This document shows, one piece after another, positions 1 to 7,829 of a stretch of DNA of 64,000 bases. The notes under the pieces were generated by a model. That model had not been told where the DNA came from and did no database searches. It worked only from the letters and a program-made list of their open reading frames with translations. Position numbers and translations under genes: made by a program. Each line of letters starts with the position of its first letter. Position 1 is the stretch's first letter. Origin of the DNA: an uncultured Sulfurimonas sp. (GTDB lineage Bacteria > Campylobacterota > Campylobacteria > Campylobacterales > Sulfurimonadaceae); the NCBI RefSeq assembly GCF_963662755.1, contig NZ_OY759725.1, positions 2,245,781-2,309,780 of the forward strand, read 5' to 3'.

Positions 1-1
1 C

Positions 2-379
2 TCAGTCTATGCAAGAATCCGTCAAATAGGTGTACTTAGAGCTATTGGAACAACTCCAAAAGGAATTATCTCTATGCTTCTCGTAGAGGCTATGATTTTA
101 GGCTCTATTAGTGTTGGCGTTGGTGGGGCTGTTAGTGCTTATGGTGCGTACTACTTTGAGAAAAATCCAATCGAGCTTAGTTCTATGGGTGATTTGGACA
201 TGGAAGATTATATGAAACAGTACAACATGGTCGCTGAGATAAGCTTTCCAACAGATTTTGATCCAACTAAGATTGTTATAGAGATGCTTATTATGCTTTT
301 ACTAAACCTTGTAACGGTTATCTACCCCATTATTATGATAAATCGCTTTACCCCGACGGAGGCAATTCGTTATGTTTAA
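2..379 (+). CDS. ABC transporter permease, FtsX/MacB type (C-terminal part only)
   Basis: The reading frame is open from the left edge, so only the last 125 or so codons are present. The visible part begins in the cytoplasmic loop typical of FtsX-domain permeases (RIRQIGVLRAIGTT), followed by a membrane segment, a short periplasmic stretch and a final membrane segment ending ITMINRFTPTEAIRYV-like (MIINRFTPTEAIRYV), the usual end of LolC/LolE/MacB permeases. It overlaps the next permease gene by 8 bp, and the ATPase follows, so it is half of a heterodimeric ABC exporter acting at the inner membrane. The substrate is not visible; lipoprotein release or outer-membrane-directed export would suit the family. 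Confidence 0.85.
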   Translation, partial: SVYARIRQIGVLRAIGTTPKGIISMLLVEAMILGSISVGVGGAVSAYGAYYFEKNPIELSSMGDLDMEDYMKQYNMVAEISFPTDFDPTKIVIEMLIMLLLNLVTVIYPIIMINRFTPTEAIRYV

Positions 380-1613
380 AAACCTTGAGCTACTATATTT
401 TAAAATGGCACTCTTGCATCTGCTTCGTCGCAAGGGTCGCTCTATTCTTATCTCACTTATGATTTGCATCTCTCTTGTTGGTTTGCTTTTGATGGAGGGG
501 ATGTATGAGGGAATGATGAAACAACTTACATTGAACTCTATAAAAACAGGTTCTGGAACTCTTGTTGTTGAAGATAAAAAACTAAGGGCTGACCCAAATA
601 TAAAATACAACATAAAAGATACTCAGAGTATAACATCGATTTTAGATGCCGAGCCTTTAGTCGGTAGTTATGTCCTAAGAGTTACTCAAAAAGGTTTAAT
701 TGCCACGGCTGGTTTTTCACAAGGAGTAAGTATAAGCGGAGTTGATTTACAACAAGAAGCTAAACACTCAGAATTTCAAAATTATATTATAGATGGAGAG
801 TATAGTTTTGCAAAAAGAAATCGCGGAGCAATCATAGGCTATAGACTTGCAAAAAAATTAAAAGTCGGCATAGGTAAAAAAGTAATAATAACTATGCAAG
901 ATGTGAACAATGAAGTGGTCTCAGTTGCTCTAAAAGTGAGTGCAATTATAAAAACAAACAATATAGCCATAGATGCAAACGGTCTTTTGATGGATATAGA
1001 TTTACTTCGCTCTTTGACTATGCTAAAAGGTGTTACAGAGATTTCTGTTTTACTTAAAAACAAAGATGATGATGTGAGAGTAAAACAAGCACTAGAGAAA
1101 AAAATAACAAATAATGATATAGCAGTATATAGCTACAAAGAACTATATCCGTCACTACATGAGAGTGAAGCTTTTATGCAGACTTTTTCTCAAATTAGTT
1201 CTGCTTTTATCTTTATAGTAGCAACTTTTGGCATCTTTGGTGTGATTCTTGTTTCAGTACTAGAGAGAGTAAGAGAGTTTGGCATCATGATGGCAATAGG
1301 GACACAGTTTCGTGACATTGTTCGTCTAATCATTTACGAGTCACTTATCATAACTATGAGCGGTTATTTTTTAGGTGCGATTATCGGTGGTACGTTGTTA
1401 TGGTACTTTAGTATTTATGGTCTGGATTTATCTGGCTTTAGTGATGCTTTTTCTATATTTGGAATGGACTCAAATATAAAAGCCACTATAAGAGAGGAGT
1501 ATTTTACAAGCTCATTTTTAAGTGTCTTTTTTGCAACTATCGCAGCTACTATTATTCCTATACGAACACTTAAAAAAAGAAATCCAATCCAATCCATACA
1601 GGAGAGAACATAA
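372..1613 (+). CDS. ABC transporter permease, FtsX/MacB type
   Basis: A 413-residue inner-membrane permease. One membrane segment lies near residues 23-42, then a large periplasmic domain (about 45-265), then three membrane segments in the last 150 residues; this is the MacB/LolC/LolE topology. The cytoplasmic coupling motif (REFGIMMAIGTQ, near residue 306) and the C-terminal end with NPIQSIQ are characteristic. It overlaps the preceding permease by 8 bp and its stop shares a base with the ATPase start, so the three are translated together. The transported molecule cannot be told from sequence. MacB-type transporters usually drive periplasmic conformational work rather than moving substrate across the inner membrane. 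Confidence 0.9.
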   Translation: MFKNLELLYFKMALLHLLRRKGRSILISLMICISLVGLLLMEGMYEGMMKQLTLNSIKTGSGTLVVEDKKLRADPNIKYNIKDTQSITSILDAEPLVGSYVLRVTQKGLIATAGFSQGVSISGVDLQQEAKHSEFQNYIIDGEYSFAKRNRGAIIGYRLAKKLKVGIGKKVIITMQDVNNEVVSVALKVSAIIKTNNIAIDANGLLMDIDLLRSLTMLKGVTEISVLLKNKDDDVRVKQALEKKITNNDIAVYSYKELYPSLHESEAFMQTFSQISSAFIFIVATFGIFGVILVSVLERVREFGIMMAIGTQFRDIVRLIIYESLIITMSGYFLGAIIGGTLLWYFSIYGLDLSGFSDAFSIFGMDSNIKATIREEYFTSSFLSVFFATIAATIIPIRTLKKRNPIQSIQERT

Positions 1614-2299
1614 TGAGTTTTTTAAATATTAGTGGTGTTAAAAAGATATTTAATGAAGGTAAAGAGAGCCAAAGTATAGCTCTAAAAGGAATTGATCTCT
1701 CAATCGCTAAAGAAGAGTTTATAGTTATATCAGGACCAAGTGGAAGTGGAAAAAGCACCTTACTAAATATAATCGGAGGACTTGATAGCTCAAACGAGGG
1801 AAGTGTCACACTTGATGGAGTCGAGATTACAGCACTTGATGAAAATGCTCTTGCACTATTTAGAAGAGAAAATATTGGATTTGTTTTTCAAGCATATAAC
1901 CTTGTACCAGTACTTAGTGTAAGAGAAAATATAGAGTATGTTATGAAGCTTATGGGACGCTCTCAAAAAGAGTGCGATGAGAGAGTTTTAGAAGTTGCAC
2001 GTGAGCTTGATATAGATGCATATCTTGATAAACTCCCAGACCATTTAAGTGGTGGACAACAACAACGCGTTGCAGTGGCACGAGCAGTTGCTAGTAAACC
2101 AAAACTTATACTTGCAGATGAGCCAACAGCAAATCTTGATAGTAAAAATGGCGAAAAACTTATGGCGTTGATGGAAAAGCTCAATAAAGATGAGAAGGTG
2201 ACCATAATATTTTCTTCACATGACCCTATGGTTATCGCTAAAGCTCGTCGCTCTATCGTACTAAAAGACGGTTTGATTTTTGAGGATAGTGTAAGATAA
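1613..2299 (+). CDS. ABC transporter ATPase, LolD/MacB type
   Basis: A 228-residue cytoplasmic ATPase with the full set of ABC motifs: Walker A GPSGSGKS at residues 41-48, Q-loop glutamine at 93, signature LSGGQ at 145-149, Walker B LILADE at 165-170 and the switch histidine in FSSHDP near 204. Length and the run after Walker A (TLLNIIGGLD) match the LolD/MacB family. It energises the two FtsX permeases just upstream, and its stop overlaps by one base the start of an outer-membrane protein gene, suggesting that the exporter and that barrel protein work together. LolD itself is possible but the partner genes argue for a dedicated exporter. Confidence 0.93.
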   Translation: MSFLNISGVKKIFNEGKESQSIALKGIDLSIAKEEFIVISGPSGSGKSTLLNIIGGLDSSNEGSVTLDGVEITALDENALALFRRENIGFVFQAYNLVPVLSVRENIEYVMKLMGRSQKECDERVLEVARELDIDAYLDKLPDHLSGGQQQRVAVARAVASKPKLILADEPTANLDSKNGEKLMALMEKLNKDEKVTIIFSSHDPMVIAKARRSIVLKDGLIFEDSVR

Positions 2300-3420
2300 T
2301 GAAACGATTAATAGCTCTTGCTTTTTTGAGTGCATCTGTAGTTTTTGCAGATACTCCTAAAATAACTTTTGAAAATAGCAACTTTACTCTAAGTGCTCCT
2401 ATAGATGCCACAAAAGATAGAACTATATATAACTACAATCGCTTTCGAGTTACAGCATCTATGCAAGAGAATAATTGGTTTATCACATCCATTGGCGACA
2501 TAGAAAACTATCTAGGTCGTGATATGATAGAGAGTAGCTCTTACATCGCAAGCAGCAAAGCAAAACCAGATATACCTTTTGAAACTAAAACAGGTGTGAC
2601 TAACTATACAGAGGGAGAGTTTTTTGCAAAGCTTTACAGGCTTTATGCTGGCTACGCAGATGCTAAACATCGTGTTAGTTTTGGAGTGCAAAAGATTAGC
2701 ATGGGTGTTGGTCGTATTTGGAATCCAACAGATTTGTTTAACCCAAAAAATTCTTTAGCACTTGAACCAGATGAAATTTATGGTGCTTATTCACTACTCT
2801 ATACTTATGCTTTGAGTGATTTAAGCCAGATTACAGCAGTAGTAGCCGAACAAGAAAACCATAAGTTTAAATATGCAGGTCGTATAAAAGGGTATGTAAA
2901 AGTTGTAGATATTGCACTAGATGTAGTCTCAAGTGATGATGCTACTATGATAGGTTATGAAATTGAGGGAGAACTTTTTGAGAGTGGAGTAGCACTTAGA
3001 AGTGAGGGTGCTTGGTTTGAAGATAAGCTTTTAAAAGAGGAGTTTTTTCAAGGAATCTTTGGAGCCGACTATACATTTAGTAACTCTCTTTCACTCACAG
3101 GCGAATGGCTACATAGTTCTAAATATTTTAATCCACAAACAATTTCATCTTCATCTGTTGCACTGCCAAATAACCTAATGCAGTCCAGAGGTTATGGAGG
3201 TTTAAGCATCGGATATGAGTTTGATGCACTTTTGTATGGTTCTATGACTTCTATCATTAGTGGTGATGATGGAAGCTTTTATGCAGCTCCAACACTTAGA
3301 TATTCACTAGCAGATGATGTCACACTTCTAGCAGGGGCAATGTTCTATGGTGGCAAAGAGAAGAATGAGTTTGGTGATATTGACCCAACTTACTATATAA
3401 ACTTAAAAGTAACATTTTAA
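2299..3420 (+). CDS. Outer-membrane beta-barrel protein linked to the ABC exporter
   Basis: A 373-residue protein with a clear signal peptide (MKRLIALAFLSASVVFA, cleavage before DTPK). The mature part is rich in alternating hydrophobic/polar stretches with frequent Tyr, Phe and Gly and ends in a strand finishing with Phe (YYINLKVTF), as outer-membrane barrels do for BAM recognition. I do not recognise a named family. It is the last gene of the ABC exporter operon, with a 1 bp overlap (TAATG) to the ATPase gene. Clusters of MacB-like transporters with a private outer-membrane protein are known in proteobacteria; here it may be the substrate, receptor or exit partner. Confidence 0.75.
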   Translation: MKRLIALAFLSASVVFADTPKITFENSNFTLSAPIDATKDRTIYNYNRFRVTASMQENNWFITSIGDIENYLGRDMIESSSYIASSKAKPDIPFETKTGVTNYTEGEFFAKLYRLYAGYADAKHRVSFGVQKISMGVGRIWNPTDLFNPKNSLALEPDEIYGAYSLLYTYALSDLSQITAVVAEQENHKFKYAGRIKGYVKVVDIALDVVSSDDATMIGYEIEGELFESGVALRSEGAWFEDKLLKEEFFQGIFGADYTFSNSLSLTGEWLHSSKYFNPQTISSSSVALPNNLMQSRGYGGLSIGYEFDALLYGSMTSIISGDDGSFYAAPTLRYSLADDVTLLAGAMFYGGKEKNEFGDIDPTYYINLKVTF

Positions 3421-3438
3421 CTATAATAAGGATTTTTA

Positions 3439-3632
3439 ATACGAACATTTATATTTTTAGCACTAATTGTACAGCTACTATTTGCTAATGAAATACCTCT
3501 TTCAAAAGAGAAAATAGAGTTGCTAGAACTTAAGGAGAAAAAAATAGTTGAATTTCACCAATAATTTTTGGAATCATACCAGCAAGAAAAGCTGCTAATA
3601 TGAATCCTATAGATGCACTCAGATACGAGTAA
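3439..3632 (+). pseudogene. Deletion scar: start of an export-adaptor-like gene joined to the end of a macB-like permease
   Basis: From 3439 a frame starting at ATA (not a usual start codon) encodes a signal-peptide-like segment (IRTFIFLALIVQLLFANE) and then LSKEKIELLELK, which resembles the first mature residues of CusB/MacA-type periplasmic adaptors; it stops at 3564. In another frame, 3552-3632 encodes IIFGIIPARKAANMNPIDAL followed by RYE and a stop, the near-invariant C-terminus of MacB permeases. The simplest reading is that an adaptor-macB locus lost its middle by deletion. The permease end is the more certain of the two matches. Neither piece can make a functional protein. Confidence 0.65.
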
Positions 3633-3643
3633 ATGCAATCATT

Positions 3644-3967
3644 TTAACAAGATGGAACATTACCGCTATCGTTAGCATACTCAAAAAAGAAATCGAAGTA
3701 GTGCTCAAGATATTTATCTTTTAAAGCACTATCTTTAGCTTTTGGACAAATTTTCTTTAACTCATCTGCAAGTTTGCCACTCTCTTTAAAAGACTCCCAC
3801 TCATCTTGAGAGTGTTGAGAAGCCATTTTAGCACCGTTCATGTTACAAGAACTTTTTAACTTTTTAAGATAAAGTTTTTGTCCTTTTGCAACATCGGCAG
3901 ATGCAACTGTTGTTCCTACTGCTAGTAGCACTGCACTAGCTATAATTATTTTTGATAACTTATTCAT
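3644..3967 (-). CDS. Haem-less paralogue of a small periplasmic cytochrome c
   Basis: A 107-residue exported protein (signal peptide MNKLSKIIIASAVLLAVGTTVASA). It aligns by eye with the cytochrome-like protein at 33135-33470: both begin the mature part with KGQK, both contain a Trp-Glu in the middle, and both end YA-DSGNVP-C. Where the paralogue has CTKCH this one has SSCNMNG, so the CxxCH haem-attachment motif is gone while one cysteine remains. It lies 9 bp downstream of a true cytochrome c gene on the same strand and is probably co-transcribed with it. Its function is unknown; a disulphide between the remaining cysteines is possible. Confidence 0.75.
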   Translation of the reverse strand: MNKLSKIIIASAVLLAVGTTVASADVAKGQKLYLKKLKSSCNMNGAKMASQHSQDEWESFKESGKLADELKKICPKAKDSALKDKYLEHYFDFFFEYANDSGNVPSC

Positions 3968-3976
3968 AATCTATCC

Positions 3977-4282
3977 TTATTTTTGTTCTGCAATATATTT
4001 TGCTAAAGCTTCTATCTGTGCATCATTTAGAGATGTAACTTGACCTTTCATCAAACCTTTCATTGCTCCGCCATAACTTCCATCTTTGTAGCCTTTTAAA
4101 GCTGCAACTGTTTTTGAAGTTTCCCATCCTGTGATGACTTTAGATTTGCCTAAAGCTTTTTTTTCGCCATTTGCACCATGACAAGCTGTACATTTTTTAT
4201 AAAGTGCCGCTCCGTCTGCTGCTGCTAGTGTTAGTGAACCTACTATTGTTAAGCCTAGTAAAACTTTGTTTATAGTTTTCAT
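3977..4282 (-). CDS. Periplasmic mono-haem cytochrome c, class I (c553-like)
   Basis: A 101-residue protein with a signal peptide ending near LTLAAA and a haem-binding CTACH motif at about residues 31-35, followed by GANGEKKALGKS as in cytochromes c553. A later methionine in GGAMKGLMKGQV is the likely sixth haem ligand. It would shuttle electrons in the periplasm, probably to a terminal oxidase or from a sulphur-oxidising enzyme; the partner is inferred. It is preceded (on the same strand) by a two-component system ending 61 bp upstream and followed by the haem-less paralogue. Confidence 0.92.
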   Translation of the reverse strand: MKTINKVLLGLTIVGSLTLAAADGAALYKKCTACHGANGEKKALGKSKVITGWETSKTVAALKGYKDGSYGGAMKGLMKGQVTSLNDAQIEALAKYIAEQK

Positions 4283-4343
4283 TTTGAACTCCTTAGTTGT
4301 TATGTAAGAAGTATATGAAATAATTGTGAAATGATTGTGGAAT

Positions 4344-5534
4344 TTACCAGCTTATGGAGATTTCTGTAAAATTGTCTATTTTAGATTGTATATCTATGTT
4401 TAGTTTATACTCAAGACAAATCATTTTAACAATGTTAAGTCCGATGCCAAATCCGCCTACACTTTTATCAATTCTTACATATCTATTTTGTACCAAAGAT
4501 ATATCTTCTTTTTTAATACCTTTGCCTGTGTCTTTGATGCTAAGTTTGTTTACATCTAGGTTTATGTAGATTGAGCCATTGATTTTGTTGTACTTAATTG
4601 CATTTGATAATATATTATCAATAAGTTTTGAGACTTTTTTTTCATCAATATAAAGTGTAGCATCTGGATTCAACTTAGTAATGATTTTTATTTTTCTCAT
4701 ATTTGCTAAGCTTGAGAAATATTCAACTCTTTGTTCTACTAATTTTTTTAAATTTATATCTTTATCATTTGAAATTATCTTGTTATTTAATAAAAGATAA
4801 GTTAGGTCATCATATATATTTGAGATAGTTTTTGCACCCATATCTATTCTGTTGATTATTTTTAGAAGATATTTATCTTTTATATTTTCTTTATCAATGA
4901 GTTCAATGTTTGTCATAATTGTACTTACTGGAGTGTTTAGCTCATGGGTTGTGTCTTTTATAAATATATCTAGTAGATGCAGTGCATCTTTCATAGGTTT
5001 TAAAAAAAGATTGAGTAAAAAATATCCTATAACTAACATAAGAATAAAAAATATTAAACTATATATTATAATGGTTTTGATGGTTTTTTTAAGCCACTCT
5101 TTATCATCACTTGTTTCTACAATAATATATTGAGTATTTAGATAATACATTTGTGGATGCGTAACGTATCTTATGATTTTATTGTTTGTATATGATATCT
5201 CAGTAAGTAGGTTTTTTGGTTTTTGAAGAGTTGAATATATAAGTTTGTAATCTTCTGCGTACAAAGAAGTTTTAAATTTTTCATCTCTTGGATAGAGTAG
5301 GGTGTCTGTTTTATCGTTATGTAAATCTTCCAATAATGTCAAAAAATTATCTGCATATTGATTTAAAGCAATTGTTCTTTGGCTAGATGCTAACTCTTTT
5401 TGAAGGGTATAATATAGTGATATGGTAAGGCTTAAAATAACTAAGGTAAAAAAAATATATAAAGATAAAAATCTATATAGTGTTTTTTTTTCACGTTGTG
5501 GTAAATCTATATCCAAGTTTTTTAATACTGACAA
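4344..5534 (-). CDS. Membrane sensor histidine kinase
   Basis: A 396-residue kinase. Two membrane segments (about residues 22-44 and 150-172) enclose a periplasmic sensor domain with no family signature I recognise. The phospho-acceptor helix carries HELNTPVSTI with the histidine near residue 198, and the ATPase domain has the N-box (DNILSNAIKYN), DTGKGI and a glycine box (GGFGIGLNIV). The start shown is TTG and overlaps the response regulator gene by 44 bp; a second TTG 15 bp on is equally possible. The kinase and the regulator upstream form a pair; the cytochrome genes directly downstream are plausible targets. Confidence 0.92.
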   Translation of the reverse strand: MSVLKNLDIDLPQREKKTLYRFLSLYIFFTLVILSLTISLYYTLQKELASSQRTIALNQYADNFLTLLEDLHNDKTDTLLYPRDEKFKTSLYAEDYKLIYSTLQKPKNLLTEISYTNNKIIRYVTHPQMYYLNTQYIIVETSDDKEWLKKTIKTIIIYSLIFFILMLVIGYFLLNLFLKPMKDALHLLDIFIKDTTHELNTPVSTIMTNIELIDKENIKDKYLLKIINRIDMGAKTISNIYDDLTYLLLNNKIISNDKDINLKKLVEQRVEYFSSLANMRKIKIITKLNPDATLYIDEKKVSKLIDNILSNAIKYNKINGSIYINLDVNKLSIKDTGKGIKKEDISLVQNRYVRIDKSVGGFGIGLNIVKMICLEYKLNIDIQSKIDNFTEISISW

Positions 5535-6162
5535 TTTTTTCTTTCCCTAAATATTTTCGTAAGTTTTTTATATAAGTGCGCAAAGCGCTTTCGCTTATCT
5601 CTTCTCCATACTCCCATAAAGTTGTATATATTTTTTCATGTGTTACAAGTTTATCTTTGTTTTGCAAAAAAAGTTTTAACAGCTTAGCATCTTTGTTGTT
5701 TAGTTGTATCTCTTTGGAATTTACACTCAATATATCATTTTGAGTATTATAATAAATGTTTGAATCTATCTCTATTTTACTTGAATCATTATGAAAAAAA
5801 TCTCTTTTTAAGATGCTCTCTACTCTTAATTTCAACTCTTTAAGAGCAAAAGGTTTTCGTATATAGTCATCACAGCCACTCTCATAACCACTCTCCAAAT
5901 CAACCATAGAATTTAAGGAAGTTATAAAAATAGCAGGTGTGCTTATATTTTGTTTCCTTATACTTTTTAATATTTCAAAACCATTTATATCTGGAACATT
6001 AACATCAAGTAAAAGTAAGTCAAAATTGTTTTCATATATAGCATCTAAAGCAGTGTTTCCATCATATACAGCTATTATGTCAAACCCAAGATTTTCAAAA
6101 TAATCAACAATAGTCTCATTTAAAGCCATATCATCTTCAAGAAGTAGAAGTCTCTTTTTCAT
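5491..6162 (-). CDS. Response regulator, OmpR/PhoB type
   Basis: A 223-residue regulator. The receiver domain has the acidic pair near the start (LLEDDMAL), the phospho-acceptor aspartate in LLLLDVNVPDINGF (about residue 52) and the conserved lysine in RKPF (about 103). The second half is an OmpR-type winged helix, with LRTYIKNLRKYLG as recognition helix and a C-terminal KLGYRF hairpin. It is translationally linked to the histidine kinase through a 44 bp overlap and lies 30 bp after another regulator gene, so this is a three-gene signalling operon. Confidence 0.94.
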   Translation of the reverse strand: MKKRLLLLEDDMALNETIVDYFENLGFDIIAVYDGNTALDAIYENNFDLLLLDVNVPDINGFEILKSIRKQNISTPAIFITSLNSMVDLESGYESGCDDYIRKPFALKELKLRVESILKRDFFHNDSSKIEIDSNIYYNTQNDILSVNSKEIQLNNKDAKLLKLFLQNKDKLVTHEKIYTTLWEYGEEISESALRTYIKNLRKYLGKEKIVSIKKLGYRFTTT

Positions 6163-6192
6163 GAGTTGCTATATCCTTTAAATATATAGATT

Positions 6193-6945
6193 TTATTCAT
6201 CTACATAAGGGATTATTCTATAGCCAATGCCATAGATGCTCTCTAGAGAATTTTCAGGAAGTTTTTTTCTTAGTTTGGAAACTAATTTTCTAATATTTTG
6301 AATATCAAGATTTTCTTCTAGTAGTTCGTATTGATTTGCTATATCTTCATTTGAATAGATTTTACCAATAGTATCACTTAAAAATTGCATAAAAATTATT
6401 TCATATTTTGTTAAGTAAATCATTTTGTCATTTTGTACTAAAGAGCTGTTATCTTTATCAAAAATCACATTATCACTCAAACGTATTTTTTTGCTAATAA
6501 TTGGTTTTGATATAGTGATATTTTCTTGTTGAACTTTTTTTGAGCTGTTTAGTAAAGCTCTAAGAAGTTCTTGATAGTCAATAGGTTTTTTAACAAACTG
6601 CTCTATACCAAGATTTATAAGTGGTAGTAAATATTTAGTATCATCATGAGCAGATAATATTATCAATAATTGAGCAGGGTTTATTTCGTATAATTTAGAG
6701 GTTAAATCAACACCATTTAAGTTTGGCATCTGAATATCGCTAAGTACAATATCATAGTATTTTGAGTTCTCTTTATGATAATCTTTGTATTTTTTTAAAG
6801 CTATTTTTCCATCTTCAGCATAATCAACAATATTGAAAAAGTTTTTTAATATTTCGGCTGTATTTTCTCTTAATTCATCATGGTCTTCTACAAACAATAT
6901 AGAAAGGTTTTTTGTGTACTTTAGTATTTCTTTAGAGGTTAACAT
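6193..6945 (-). CDS. Response regulator with winged-helix output domain
   Basis: I place the start at the ATG at 6945 (250 residues, beginning MLTSKEILKYTKNL), because the longer frame from 7035 begins with TTG and adds 30 residues before the receiver domain. The receiver has FVEDHDEL, phospho-acceptor aspartate in IVLSDIQMPNLNG and the lysine in KKPIDY. The C-terminal half is OmpR-like (IRKLVSKLRKKLP, YGIGYRIIPY). It has no kinase of its own; it heads a group with a second regulator and a kinase. Two regulators served by one kinase, or an orphan responding to a kinase elsewhere, are both possible. Confidence 0.9.
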   Translation of the reverse strand: MLTSKEILKYTKNLSILFVEDHDELRENTAEILKNFFNIVDYAEDGKIALKKYKDYHKENSKYYDIVLSDIQMPNLNGVDLTSKLYEINPAQLLIILSAHDDTKYLLPLINLGIEQFVKKPIDYQELLRALLNSSKKVQQENITISKPIISKKIRLSDNVIFDKDNSSLVQNDKMIYLTKYEIIFMQFLSDTIGKIYSNEDIANQYELLEENLDIQNIRKLVSKLRKKLPENSLESIYGIGYRIIPYVDE

Positions 6946-7131
6946 GTTCAATTCACTTTTAAAATTTAATTTATGTCTAGTTAGTATATCTCTAATTGAT
7001 ATTTTATTCAATAAATATTGATACAATAACACCAATTTATTTAATGATAGTTACTATGTTACTATTTGTTATAATACAAATTATATTATGTATATTGTTG
7101 ATAAATAGTTAAATTATAAAAAAGAGCTCAA

Positions 7132-7332
7132 ATGAATATAATTATAAATGGTGAAACAAAAAAATTTAAGAGTGAAATAACTCTTTTAGAAATACTTCAA
7201 GAACTCTCTTTAGAAGGTAAAGTTATGGCTGCGGCTGTAAATATGGAAATAGTAAAACAAAATGAATGGAATTCTTATAAATTAAAAGATTTAGACAAAT
7301 TAGAATTACTAGACTTTGTAGGCGGAGGTTAA
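7132..7332 (+). CDS. thiS: Sulphur carrier protein ThiS
   Basis: A 66-residue ubiquitin-fold protein beginning MNIIINGETK and ending in FVGGG; the C-terminal Gly-Gly is adenylated and converted to a thiocarboxylate that gives sulphur to the thiazole ring of thiamine. Length and the ending are typical of ThiS. No ThiF, ThiG or ThiH gene is adjacent, so the partners must be encoded elsewhere. The gene converges with acpS, overlapping its end by 4 bp. Confidence 0.9.
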   Translation: MNIIINGETKKFKSEITLLEILQELSLEGKVMAAAVNMEIVKQNEWNSYKLKDLDKLELLDFVGGG

Positions 7333-7679
7333 TTTGTTTTTATAGCTACTACAGCTATAGCATACTCTCCATCATGTGTTATGGATAATGAAGTGTCAGA
7401 TATATTGAAATTATTTATAAGTTTTTCAGAGAGTTCAAGTTTTGGAGCACCTTTTTTTGTTTTAGTAATTTTAATATCTTCAAATGCACAATCTTTTCCT
7501 ATCCCCACTCCAAGAGCCTTTGATAATGCTTCTTTTGAAGCCCAAAAACCAGAAGCTGTCTTATAGTTAGATACAAGTTTTATTTCTTGAGGAGACAAAA
7601 ATCTAAGTAATGCTTTTTCTCCAAATTTTTCCATAAAACTTTTCATTCGAGAAGTTTTTATAAGGTCTATCCCTATCAT
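7329..7679 (-). CDS. acpS: Holo-[acyl-carrier-protein] synthase
   Basis: A 116-residue cytoplasmic enzyme that transfers 4'-phosphopantetheine from CoA to acyl carrier protein. The AcpS signatures are visible: GIDLIKTSRM at the start (Mg-binding Asp), and FWASKEALSKALG near residue 45, which includes the catalytic/metal-binding Glu. Length is normal for AcpS. It converges with thiS and overlaps it by 4 bp; there is no obvious operon partner. Confidence 0.93.
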   Translation of the reverse strand: MIGIDLIKTSRMKSFMEKFGEKALLRFLSPQEIKLVSNYKTASGFWASKEALSKALGVGIGKDCAFEDIKITKTKKGAPKLELSEKLINNFNISDTSLSITHDGEYAIAVVAIKTN

Positions 7680-7829
7680 TTTTAAATATCCTAAAATAAA
7701 TTATTTGTGATTATATCATATTGAAATAGTGTAAATTTATATAATTAAGAGATTAAATAAGCATAATTAATTTTAGTTTTCTTATAAATATGATATAAGA
7801 ATAGTACTTAAAATAGGAGTTTAACTAAT

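Noticed and set aside
3439..3564. A small exported protein gene starting at ATA
   Set aside because: ATA is hardly ever a start codon, and the frame stops where a truncated macB end begins; a deletion scar is simpler.
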